A stretch of 64,000 bases of DNA from Pegea sp. RAD2-039 (taxonomy: Eukaryota > Chordata > Thaliacea > Salpida > Salpidae), in contig JAQGEQ010000048.1 in NCBI GenBank assembly GCA_034620365.1, forward strand, positions 2,219,434 through 2,283,433. The letters run 5' to 3'. This document shows, piece by piece, positions 21,601-34,200 of this stretch. Positions within the stretch are counted from its first letter, which is position 1. Every line of letters starts with the position of its first letter. The notes beneath the pieces are model-generated. The model was given only the letters and a program-made list of their open reading frames with translations. It was not told the DNA's origin and made no database searches. Made by a program: the position numbers and the translations under genes.

Positions 21601-22286
21601 AATGGAAGTTGACTTTAAAGTTTCAAATTTCGCCCGACCAATATTCAAACTATCGTTAGCAACTTGGTTACTAAGAGAAGCGAAGCGAAAGATTATTTAA
21701 ATTTTTTATAATCATGTATTTACTATGTGATTAAGTTAAGTTTATATTTTTAATTTTTCACTGAAAACTCATAATTCTTTTTGCTTTATAAAATTTCCTA
21801 CTCTGTTGTCTGGTTAAAAAAGTTTTTATAACAAGTTACAATTTTTTACAAATTTTTACAAACATTTACTATAGAGAAAATTTTGACTATGCAATGAAAT
21901 TTTTTAGATTTTCAATTTGTATTATTGATTATATTTCTATTCTTTAATTTTATTTTTGATTGAATTTATGATGACCAAGTTTGATGCAGTTATCAGATAA
22001 TTAGATGATTGATTTTTAAGATTATCATTTGCTAATAAATTGGTTGATTTTAGGAATTTTTTTTCATGATAATCATATTGTTAATATCAATAACAGATAA
22101 TTTATTCAGGTCTCTTATTTGAATAATTAATTTGTTTGAAATATAATCAATCATTTTCATTTCAGAACAATTTCTTAAGTCAATAAACTTTTTATAGAGT
22201 AATTTGCAGTTTAAAAGATTATTTTTACTATTCAATTGATAAACTTGCAATTAATGTACTAGAAAATATACTGAAATATATCAAGT
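18633..22286. other. AT-rich intergenic spacer upstream of the DNAH10-type gene
   Basis: About 3.65 kb between the divergent RhoGAP and dynein genes. Almost all of it is very AT-rich and closed in all frames. The exception is the island at about 20490-20760, listed separately. I found no RNA gene. A partial RFX-like palindrome at 21655-21671 does not match the consensus well enough to call. Confidence 0.5.
20490..20760. other. Compositionally odd island, possible remnant of a mobile or coding sequence
   Basis: This stretch is clearly richer in G and C than the 2 kb on either side. It contains an inverted repeat, ACAACACTGA at 20520-20529 and TCAGTGTTGT at 20570-20579, enclosing a second small palindrome (TTGGAG/CTCCAA) near 20544-20556. 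Open frames exist on both strands (20532-20765 minus, 20706-20903 plus), but neither gives a recognisable protein. It could be a short interspersed element, a decayed transposon end or an old exon. Confidence 0.3.
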
Positions 22287-25200
22287 ATGTCTTTTGATGA
22301 TCCCAGAATTGAATGGATAAAAATTAAAGTTCATACTGCACTTCAAATAGGAGGCGGTGATGTTAGTATTGTTTTTCAAACATAATATTAATTATCTAAT
22401 AATCATACAAATTTGAGAAAATGTTTATATTTCTAGTATACTTTCTATATTGTCATAGGTTAATTTTCTAGAACTTTTTATAACTAAAGTATACATTAGA
22501 AGAGATTAATTAATTGATTATTTCACTTTTTTTGCAAAATTTCTTTTTTTAAATTTTGGTATTTTAGGCATTCATGGAAATGCTTCAACGAGACAATGGT
22601 GAAAACGAACAGCTGATTCTCAGTTTTTTCAATGAATCTTCAAATGATGGCGAAACTTCATCAATTTTATTTTACTCTGATTCAACTATGAAAGAAGAAA
22701 CATATGAAATAGAATGTGGTTAGTACAATTGTCAATTCTACTTACAACCTTAGATACATTAAGATCAGTTATTGTTAGAGAAATTCCTTATTCATTTTTT
22801 TAATTAGATGAGGAAGATGCTGAAGAACCTAAAAAGGTAATAGATAATGATGAAGAAAAAAATGCTGAAAAAAAAGATGAAAAAAAAGATGAAAAAAAAG
22901 ATGAAAAAAAAGATGAAGAAGTTGATGAAACTAAACCGAAAAAGAACGGTTGAAAAAATAGACGATGAAAAGTCAACTTGTTAACGATCAACTTGTTTAC
23001 AGTTTTATCTCTGGTAGATTTAGAAAGCACAACTGCTTCTTCTTCTGATAAAAATCAAATAGATGAAAATGTTGCCGTTAAGGAAGAGACACCAAATTCT
23101 GATCAAAAACTTCCAACGGTTTGAAATGAAATTGTATAAATAAATTGTCATAACTTTTGTGATTCTCAAAACAATTTTGTTTTGATTAGTCCAATTCTAA
23201 TTAAAGCTTTTTTAATAGAAAACTATGGTGGTATATGTTAAAAAGCATCGCATTTATATACATAAAAATCATTTACCAGATGATGTACTAGAAAAGGTTT
23301 GAGACTAAAACTTATTATTCAAATTAAGAAAATATTTAAAAAGTGGTTTCTATTTTTCATAATATATTATAAACTGTGATATATATCACAAAAGTATTTT
23401 TATGATTTATACTGGAATATCTAACAAGCTTAATCATTTTTCATCTAAGGAATGTTTTTACCTCTTACGAAACTTATCTGGAGTGATACCGACACCGTTT
23501 GATATACAAGAAGCAAATAATATATTACCAGCATATTTAGAGTGTGGTATTATCAATAATACTCCTCTGGTTATGTGTGAGCAACTGATGTTAAAAGTAA
23601 ACTTTTTGAGACTTTTTTAAACTAGCTATAATTTCTTATTTCATTTCTGTAAGTTAAATTCAAAAGAAATGACAACGAAAGGATCTTTGAATTTATTTGT
23701 TCAGGTTTTTATGCCTCTTCTGTCTTTCGGTACTCACAAAACTGAGATTAAAAGTGATGTAGTTGAAGATCAAGTTAATGAAGTCGAAGATACAAAAGAA
23801 GACACTCAGGAGTAGTTATTTTTCATGATTTAAATATATAGAATTATTATCAACAAATAATTTATATTTTTCTAAAAGTTGTATAAATATTATTGGCCTA
23901 GTTTGCTGACAATATAAATTTGCTGGTTTATATAAACACATGTTGTAGCAGATTTATATTTTGTTGATATTTATCACAGTGATTTTGAAAGTCAGCCCCA
24001 AGTAGTTATGAGAGATGAATTTCAAATTAATTTGGATAAATTTGTGAAAAATGTTCAAAGAACAATTCAGCAGTTAGAAGGTTGTTGAAAAGAACATTTT
24101 TAAGATTATTTTCAATCTGCATTCAGTAAAAACTACTTTTCATCAGCAATCTTCGACGAGCAACTTAACTTTGATGATTTTTCTACAGGCGACATCAGAC
24201 TTGATATTCCCGACTTATTTGATATGAGACAAGAAGTTTCAGATCTTGCAAACGAAGCTGGGATGTTTGACAAAATAGAAACAGCGTGTGGTAATTGGCA
24301 GCATCAAATAAGCATCGCTATTGATCAACAACTGAAGAAGACTCCTCATGTGAGTAAGATTATATCATCAGATGAAGATATTGATAAGTTGTTTCAGGGA
24401 GATGGTCCATTAGCAGAAATAGATTTCTGGAGAGAACGGAATGCTGCTTTGGGTGCTTTAAGCGAGCAACTGAAATTACCTGTAGTTGTTAAAATGCTTG
24501 AAGTTTTATCTTTAAAGTCTGATCAAACAGCAATGTCGAATCTAAAAATGAGTAGAGATGAACTTCATAAATATCAAACAGAAGCAAAAGATAATGTCCG
24601 CTTCTTGACTACACTAGAAAGACATTTCAAAGTGAGAAGATTCTCTTAATTTATATCTAGTTAAGTTTATATTTACCATTTCTCGTATGGAGGACTTTTT
24701 TCTAATGATTTTGCTTTATGTCTTTCAATGATTTCAAATATGATTAATTGTAACAAAATTGAATAAAATCAAATAATTTTTTGCAAGAACTTATCTCATG
24801 GCAGCAGTTTTCAAACGGTACTTGATACAATTCCTTCAATGATGAATGCTTTACGTATGGTTTGGATCATATCACGGTAGAAAAACTTTAAATTACCTGC
24901 AACCAATCAACTGTTTTCACTACAGACATTACAACAAAGATGAACGAATGGTTCCTTTAATGGAAAGAATTGCTTGGGAGTTATCAGAGCGTGTAGCCCG
25001 TGTCATTAACATCCGAACTATATTTCGTGAAACGCCAGAGCAAGTTAAGATCAAGACCTCAGAAGCAACAAAGATGCTGGTGACTTGGAAAGAAAGTTAT
25101 TTCGAAGTTCGTGCAAAGATTGAAGCTAGCGGGAGGGATGCTAGATGGGAGTTTGACCGGAAGAGGTTGTTTGAACGTAGTGATTATATGGCTGGAATTT

Positions 25201-28200
25201 GTGAAGATTTACATAAAGTAGCTCAGGTAAAGATCAGTCAGTTAAAGATCTCAATCAAATGTTTGAAACGTGTTTTCTGTGGCAGGTTCTTCAAGAATTT
25301 TACAACATATTTGGCCCTGAAATGAAAGCGGTTACTGGTGACCCGAAGCGAATAGAAAATGTCTTAAAAAGAGTTGATGGACTCGTGGCTCCGATTGAAT
25401 CTGTCAAGAAAGATCCGTTTGATTTGAAGTCATCATCACAGTGGAAGAGCGTGATGGTTTGGTTTGAGCATGAAGTTCTTGCTATTGAAGGTGAGTTGAT
25501 GTTTTGATGATGGATAGTTTACTGTTGATACGATTAACAGCTGAAGCAAAACGTTTCATTGATGAATCCTTCAAGACACTCAGATCTGCTGAAGGAGCTT
25601 TTGATATGTTGCTTAAATTTAAACATATTCGATCACGTGATGCTATAAATGACCAGATGATGATGAAGTTTAATGACATCCTGGAACAATACATGAAAGA
25701 GGTAGTTTATCAGATCAACATCTGATGGATGAAAAGATGTTTTTTGCTATCAGGTTGAAATTATTAACAAACTCTTTCAACAATCTTACATGGATCCTCC
25801 ACTGGCAAAGAATCATCCTCCTATAGCAGGAGCAATTGCTTGGGAGCGATCTCTCTTCAATAGAATGAAACATACGATTATTCGCTTTCAAGCAACAGAT
25901 CATATGCTCCTCTCAGATCAAGGAAAAGCTGTCAGTCAATTTAGATTTAACGTTTTTTCCTCTAATCAAATGTTATTAGGCAAAAGCGAAGTATTTGTCA
26001 GTTGCCCGACAGATGAAAGCGTTTGAAGACAGTAAATACGCACAATGGCTTCAAAATGTGGAATCTTCACTGCCAGCTTTACTACGCAAGAGTTTACTCT
26101 CAAAATTGACTTCACAGACAGCAAGTGGGATTCTAACTGCTACAAGTAACTACCTAACTTTCTTCATACTTTCTTCTGCTTCTCATCTATTTTCAATATT
26201 TATATTTTACAACAAACAGTTTCAGCCACAAGACAAACACCATCTATGACACTAGATAAAGGAGATGGTGAACAAAGTGATAAAATGCCACATGGAAGAT
26301 CAACTCAGCAAGAAAATAGACCAAGTGAGATAACTACATCAGTACCAGCTTATTTTTGAAAACAATGGATTCTATCTGGAACTAGTTTTAATATAAGCAG
26401 TTTTACGTAACTAAATATAAATTATTTGCAAATATGAAAGAAGTCCCTAATGAAAGAATATAAAAGTTTATTATTATCTTAGATGGCCGGAACATTGTCC
26501 ATTATGCTGTGAATTTCTCGCCTGAATTGATTGAAATAACTAATGAAACGAAGTACATGGAACAATTAGGTTTTTCGGTGCCAGAGCTTTCCAGAAATGT
26601 TGCCCTGCAAGAAGATAAATATGTTCAGTATATAAGTGGTCTCACGAGAATGATCAATCGCTACCATCGACTTTTAAACTCACTACAACCTGCAGAAGTA
26701 AGCTTATATGGTGGTGATACTGTCGAAACCTAAACTCGTCTTTTGTTGAAGACTGAATTACTGGGGATTCATATTAAAGAGCTTAAAACGGTCTTAAGAC
26801 CTGGGTACACTCGTTTAAACTGGAACTCTTTGGGAATTCAGGTAGATATAAACTTTCATTCTTCTATTGGTCCTTATAAACTTGATCTACTACCATCCAG
26901 GATTACATCACTAAAGGAGATGTAGCTCTTGCTAAATTTGAGTCTTTAGTCAACCAAATACAGAAAAATGCAAAAGATATCGACATCAGAATAAATCGAA
27001 TTCAAAATGCCCATTTGTTTCATCAACCACCAGCTAAAGTTGATGGTAGTTTACCTGGAATAAAAGTTTGTTTATCTAGATTTAGTTTGCAGACAAATGA
27101 GCAAACTGCTGATTTTCAGGAATTTTTTAATTATGTAACTACTGAACGAGCAAAAGAAGTGGCATCTTTGAGTCGAAAGTACAGAGCAATTGGACCTTTA
27201 CTCACAAAAATGGAGGGACTAGTAGCTCAAACAAATACAGGGAAATCTCCTCGGCTACATAAGTATATATTTAATAAATTGATTTATATTTATCACAGTT
27301 GATTAAAAACATTTATTTCAAACAGATATTATTTGTACTGGGAAAGGCGAATGTATGAAGCGTTATGCCAGTTGATAATTCGAAATTTGACAACTTTTAA
27401 TAATGGCAAGTGTTCATCTATAAAATCAAATACTTGATCTTTAAACCAACTTAAAATTACAAAAATGAACTTTTTAACAATTTTTATGGTGAATAAAATT
27501 TATTTATTGAAACAATTCTTTTTTTAGTTATTTCTGGTAACAAACCTATCATGCAAATTGAAACAATCCTTTCCACTCCGGAAATAGTCCTACATCCTCC
27601 TGTTAAGGAGATTCAGAAACTAACAGCGCAGTCAGTAAGAGACTGTGTGGAGTCGACAAAACATTTTGTTAGATGGATGTCAGGTAACAACATGTCCCCT
27701 CTTTTGTACTTTAACTTGATTTGAAATGAAATTAAAGGGACCTGTAAAGAATGTCAACCTCAGCAAAGTGAAGGTGCTGACGAACCTGTTCTTATAACTT
27801 TCTTTTCTGATGTTATATCTCAACATAAGATTACTCATTTGTTTCAAACTATTTGTACTAATATGCAAAATACTTTGGCATCACTTACAAAGTTCCTCAA
27901 CCAACGTAAGTTTTCTAACAAACTGAATATTTTCGTTTAAGTTGTAAGAATATTTCGTGATTAATCTAAAATTTAATTTCGAAAAGCAAAATGGAAAAAG
28001 TATCGAGCTTTATGGAAACTTGAAAAATCGGTTGTGATTGAAAAGTTTTCCAGCAAGTCACCAAGTTGTGTGGCGTACGATGATAAAATTCTTTTCTATT
28101 CACGAATAGTGGATGAAGTAATTCTTCAAGCTGCTCCTAAAGTAATCTTTTTCTAAACTTTCATTTGTATTTCAACAATTTACATTTCAGGATGAACGTT

Positions 28201-31200
28201 GTATCAGATTAAACTTAATGCCGCTAGCAGTCACTGTACAAGATCATGCCCAACAGTGGGTTACTTTGCTTGGTCAATGTCTCAATGAGTCTACAAAAGA
28301 AAATCTGTTTTCGCTTGACCAGCTGCTCGTAAGTTTGTATCAATTTTCTTTCTTACACATTTTCTAAATCAACACTTTATTTGCTAAACTTCTTTTTCGT
28401 TGGAAATAATTGAATATGTGATTGAAATAAATTCAACTTTCATTTGACCATTGATGTATATAGAATGAATTGAGACAAGATTTATTAAAGCAACCTACGA
28501 CTTTAGATGATTTAAAGCATGTACTTGGTACAATTGCTAAAATAAAAGAGTCATCTCTCGATATAGACTTACGTATTGCAGATATTACTGAAAGGTAACT
28601 TTTGTTGAAACTTGTAGATACATACCAATAGTGTTTAATCTACAATAATTAATTTTCAAAGAAATTATTAATAAATCTTGAATATTTTTTGAAATAGTTT
28701 TCTTTTAACCTCTTTAGGTATCGAACACTATCCGTTTACAAAATCGAAACAACTGAAAAGGAAATATCGTTAATTTCATCAATTAGAGAAAGATGGGAAG
28801 ATTTATTTCTAAGTGCAAAAGTGAGTTGTGTTTGATTTGAAATATCTCATCTAAAATCAAATTAGATAACAGATGTTGGGTTGACTGGGGTCAAGCGAAG
28901 GTTTACTGAGCTGACAATTCAGCAAATAAATGATTTCAAAAAAGCTTTGACAAAACTAGACGAACTGTTCCGATCAAGTGGTCCTGGGACAGTTGGCAAG
29001 GACCTTGACCATGGCTTGGAAATTTTAACTGATTTTAAGGAAAAGTTAAAGAAATATGAAGTTCAAAGGTTTGTTACCAAAGTTTTGATGACAATTTTTT
29101 AGAATATTTTATTTTCAGGCAAGAATTGACAAATGCTGAGATCTTGTTTGATCTTCCAATCACGTCTTATCCAAAAGCGATCAAGATCCAGAACGAAATG
29201 AAGGGATTTGAATCGATTTTTATTCTATATGCGGAACAGAAAGCTGCTAGAGAAGAATGGGCTCAAACTTTGTGGTCTAATCTAAACGTTAACTTGGTAA
29301 TACTTTCATCATCTTCAATCTAATATTCAATTATTGGTCGACAACATTTGAGTAGCTTGTCGAGGGAATTGATACATTCAACAAAAAGTTCAAGAAGTTG
29401 CCGAAGTCTGTTCGAATACTTCCACCTGGTGTTCAGTTAGAAGCTTCGATGAGAGAGTTTAAGGAATCTATTCCCTTGTTTCTTGATTTGAAGAACGAAG
29501 CTTTGCGAGAAAGGTTGGTCCATTCATCACTTTTCGATATTAAATGAAAACTGAAAATTTGAATATTCTTGTTGAGTAATTTTCAATTTACTTTTTAAAA
29601 CTTGAAATTAATTCTGAAGACATTGGAAAGAGCTAATGACAAAAACCGGGAAGAAGTTTGATATGAACTCAGACACTTTTACATTGGAGCATCTTTTCGC
29701 TATGGAGCTTCATAATTTTAGTTCGTTGATAGCAGACATCGTCACTGCTGCCTCTAAAGAGTTAGGAATAGAAAAAGGATTGAAAGAAGTAAATAGAAAA
29801 GTTTGTTGGTAAAAATTCAATTGTCAAGTTGATGTAAATTGCCAGGTAATTGATACTTGGGAATCAATGAGATTTAATGTCATCAAATACACAAAAGGAA
29901 CTCAAGACAGAGGGTTTATACTTGGTAATTAGTTTCTTACTATTTTCATCATTTGATTTATAAAACTTAACAGGGTCTGTCGACGAGGCCATGCAGATAC
30001 TAGATGATAATGCGATGAACTTACAGAGTATGTCTGCATCTAGATTTGTAGGTCCCTTTCTCAACACGGTTCAAACATGGGAGAAAGGTCTTTCATTGAT
30101 TGGAGAGGTTCGTTGTTGATTCAGAAAACTTTGTTGAAATTTGATGATTCTCTTCTTAGGTTTGTGATATTTGGATTACAGTTCAACGAAAATGGATGTA
30201 TTTAGAATCAATTTTTATTGGTGGAGATATACGGTAAAGTTTTGTTGAAAATGTGGAATAGTTTTGTTGATTTATTGGTGGTTTTTATTTCAAGATCTCA
30301 ACTCCCTGACGAAGCTCGAAAATTTGATTTAATTGATAAAAATTTCAAAAAGATTATGCAAGAAACAGTAAAGAACCCAAAAATAAAGGATTGTTGTCAC
30401 GCTCCAAATCGCTTACAAGAATTAGAACAATTAAGTGATGGATTAGAACGCTGCCAAAAATCTCTCAATGATTATCTTGACTCGAAAAGGAATGCTTTTC
30501 CCAGGTTTACATTTGAATAAGGACTTGATGTTGTTTTAATGTGAGAGATATCTGATGTGTGAATTGAAACGATTTCAGATTCTTTTTTATATCTGATGAT
30601 GAATTATTGAGCATTTTGGGAAGAAGTGATCCTCATTGTGTCCAAGAACACATCATAAAGATGTACGATAATATCGCAAAGTTACAATTTATTACTGGTT
30701 CAAACGCCGAAGAGATAGTCACTGGGATGATTTCAGCTGAAGGAGAGGTCATTAGTACATCCTGATGAAGATTTGATGTTGATACTTTGCTTGCTGACAG
30801 GTTATGGAATTTACGAAGCATGTTGCTGCTGAAGGTCGAGTAGAAGATTGGATGACAAGTGTCCTTCACGAGATGAGAGTGACTAACCGCTGGATCACTA
30901 AGAATGCGATCTTTTCTTATTGCAATAAAGTGTAAGAAGAAGTTTGTGTCTTTACTTCAAATATTTAACTATTTTTTTGACGCTCACATAATAAGTTGTA
31001 AAAATCGTGGAAATTTTACACCGACACTTTTGATGGTTTTCTCAGTCACTTTTTGAATTCCTTATGTTGTCGAGTAGAGATCGGACCGATTGGATGCTTC
31101 CTTATCAAGGGATGGTTGTTTTGTGCGGTAACCAGATTTGGTGGACTTGGGAGGTTGAAGATGTCTTTCAAAAGGTTTGTTTTGAACTGAAAATTTGAGT

Positions 31201-34200
31201 GGTTTTATCAAAGTAACTCTTCAAATTACTTTTGATTAATGATGTAGAGTTGATTGTAGAGGTTAATTTTGCTATAAAATATGACATCGATCACAAATAG
31301 GTGAAAAATGGACTGAAAACTGGAATGAAAGATTATGCAGCACAAATGCATCAACAAATTGATGAGTTGGTGAAAAAGATCCAAACTCCTCTAAGTAAAA
31401 ATGATAGAAAGAAATTCAATACAGGTAATAGAAGTACTCAAATAAAATTCAATTTAATCTTACTGATTATTAGAAGAATTCAGCTCAATTTAACTTCATT
31501 CACAAACTAATTTGATCTTTTAGTTTTGGTGATCGATGTTCATGCCCGAGATATCATTGACAGTTTTGTGAGAGATTCTATATTAGACGCAAAAGAGTTT
31601 GAATGGGAATCTCAGTTGAGGTTCTACTGGAGGAAAGACCCCGATGAGGTTATGGTTGAACAATGTACAGGGACATTTGGATACGGGTTTGTCAAAATCA
31701 TCTGATGTACAACATTTAAATCTGTTTATCTACTTGTTAGGTACGAGTATATGGGTTTAAACGGAAGATTGGTTATTACTCCATTAACTGATCGAATCTA
31801 TCTGACGCTGACACAAGCCCTTTCCATGTATTTAGGTGGTGCGCCAGCTGGTCCTGCTGGTACTGGAAAAACTGGTAACATTTATTGATGGTTTCTAATT
31901 GTTATTAGATACTAGTTTATTTGTGTTTGCTTCAGAGACTGTTAAAGATTTAGCAAAAGCTCTTGGTTTGTTGTGTGTAGTCACTAATTGTGGTGAAGGT
32001 ATGGATTTTAAGGTGACTTTTTTAAACTTCTTCTAATTTGTTATTAATTCCAATCTTGCTTCAGGCTGTTGGTAAGATCTTTTCTGGTCTTGCTCAATGT
32101 GGAGCTTGGGGTTGTTTTGATGAGTTTAACAGGATTGATGCATCTGTACTCTCAGTTGTTTCATCTCAGGTTCTCTTTAAGTTTTTACCAAGTCAAATAC
32201 TGATTGATATTGTTAGGTGCAAACCATACGGAACGCTCTCATTAATAAACTGGTCAAGTTTCAATTTGAAGGATCCGAAATTTCTCTTGATGGTAGAATG
32301 GGAATCTTCATCACCATGAATCCAGGTTACGCTGGAAGAACTGAACTTCCGGAAAGTGTCAAGGCCCTCTTCCGGTGGATCTCTCTTTTGATGTTTTCGA
32401 ATTTTTCACTGAATATTTTCTTCTGATAGACCGGTGGTTGTGATTGTTCCTGATCTTCAACAGATCTGCGAGATCATGCTTTTCTCGGAAGGATTTCTCA
32501 CAGCAAAAGTCTTAGCAAAAAAGATGACAGTTTTGTACAAGCTAGCAAAAGAGCAACTTTCTAAACAACATCATTATGACTTTGGGTTACGAGCCTTGAA
32601 AGCTGTGTTAGTGATGGCGGGAGACCTAAAGAGAGGATCACCACGACTCAATGAAGAAGTAGTCTTGATGAGGTACACCTTTTATAATCTCTTCTTCTTA
32701 ATCAACTTGTTTTTTCAGGGCTCTTCGTGATATGAATCTTCCTAAATTTGTCTTCGAAGATGTCCCTCTCTTCCTTGGACTGATTGAAGATCTGTTTCCT
32801 GGATTAGAATGTCCGCGAGTCCGATACCCAAACTTTAATGATGCAGTTGAAGAAGCTCTTTCTAACAGCAACTACATCCTTCTCGAGAATCAAGTTGACA
32901 AGGTGAGTTGATAAGAAGAAGAAGCTGATTACAGTTGATGTGGTCACTAGGTGGTGCAGTTGTATGAAACAATGATGACTCGTCACACTACAATGGTAGT
33001 TGGCCCGACTGGTGGTGGGAAATCTGTTGTAATTAACACTTTAGTTCAAGCTCAAACGAAGTTAGTTTCAAAGCTTTTGATTGATTAACACTTTTTGAAA
33101 TTTCTTCAATAGGTTAGGTTTGAACACCAAATTACATACTATCAACGCAAAAGCCATGACTGTCATCGAACTATACGGAATCCTTGACCCTGCCACGCGA
33201 GATTGGACTGACGGTGTCTTGTCCAATATATTTCGTGAATTGAATCGACCAACAGAAAGAAAAGAACGAAGGTTTGTAGTTCGAAGTTAATTTGGAGAGA
33301 TGATTAAGTTGGGATTTAATTACAGATATATTCTCTTTGACGGTGATGTAGATGCATTATGGGTAGAAAATATGAATTCAGTGATGGACGATAATAAGTT
33401 GCTGACTTTGGCAAATGGTGAACGTATACGGTTGCAATCACACTGTGCCCTGTTATTTGAAGTTGGTGACTTGCAGTATGCCTCACCTGCTACTGTATCA
33501 CGAGCAGGTTACAGCTAAAAATTTCATATTTTATTTGCACTTAACGATTTTTTTAATAATTTTTTAACTCAGGAATGGTTTTTGTTGATCCTAAAAACCT
33601 TCGTTATCGACCATATTGGGACAAATGGATAAAAACACGACCAACTAAGCTTGAAAGAGACTTATTCGAAGGTCTCTACAAAAAATTCGTCGAGCCCTGT
33701 ATTGAACTGGTTAGTAAAGAAACCATTCAATATTAAACTAATTATTGAACATTTAGGTCTGTGAAGGCATAAATGAAAACAAGCAAGGCAAGCCAATGAA
33801 AGGAATAGTTCCTCGAACTAACCTGAATCTACTTACTCAGCTGTGTATGTTAGTAGAAGCAACAACATCAGGTTACAATGTTGAGAACGGAGATCCTCAG
33901 GTCTTCTCTTCAGTTTGTAGTTTTTGAAGAGTTGTCTATTTACTTTTTGTACAAATTTACAAAAGGTGTTAGAAGCTCTTTTCCTTGAAGCTGTTTACTG
34001 GTCCATCGGAGGAGTTCTTATGGAAGAGGAAAGAATAATTTTTGATGACTTTGTGAAGAGATGTGCAAATATGACAGCAATCCAGGTATCCAGGAGATTA
34101 TCCATGTTGGAATTAGGAATTTCATTTATTGGTTTTCTAGGATGATAATAAAGTATTTGCAAAAGCTGGTGACTTACCATCAAAATATCCCTTGCTGTAT

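Noticed and set aside
21655-21671. Possible RFX X-box (ciliary gene motif) upstream of the dynein gene
   Set aside because: Both half-sites carry a mismatch and the spacer is too long on either strand.
23805-23820. In-frame TAG in the dynein gene after DTQE
   Set aside because: The donor GTTATT splits this codon (TA|GTT) and joins in phase to the next exon (YDFES), so it is not a stop in the mRNA.
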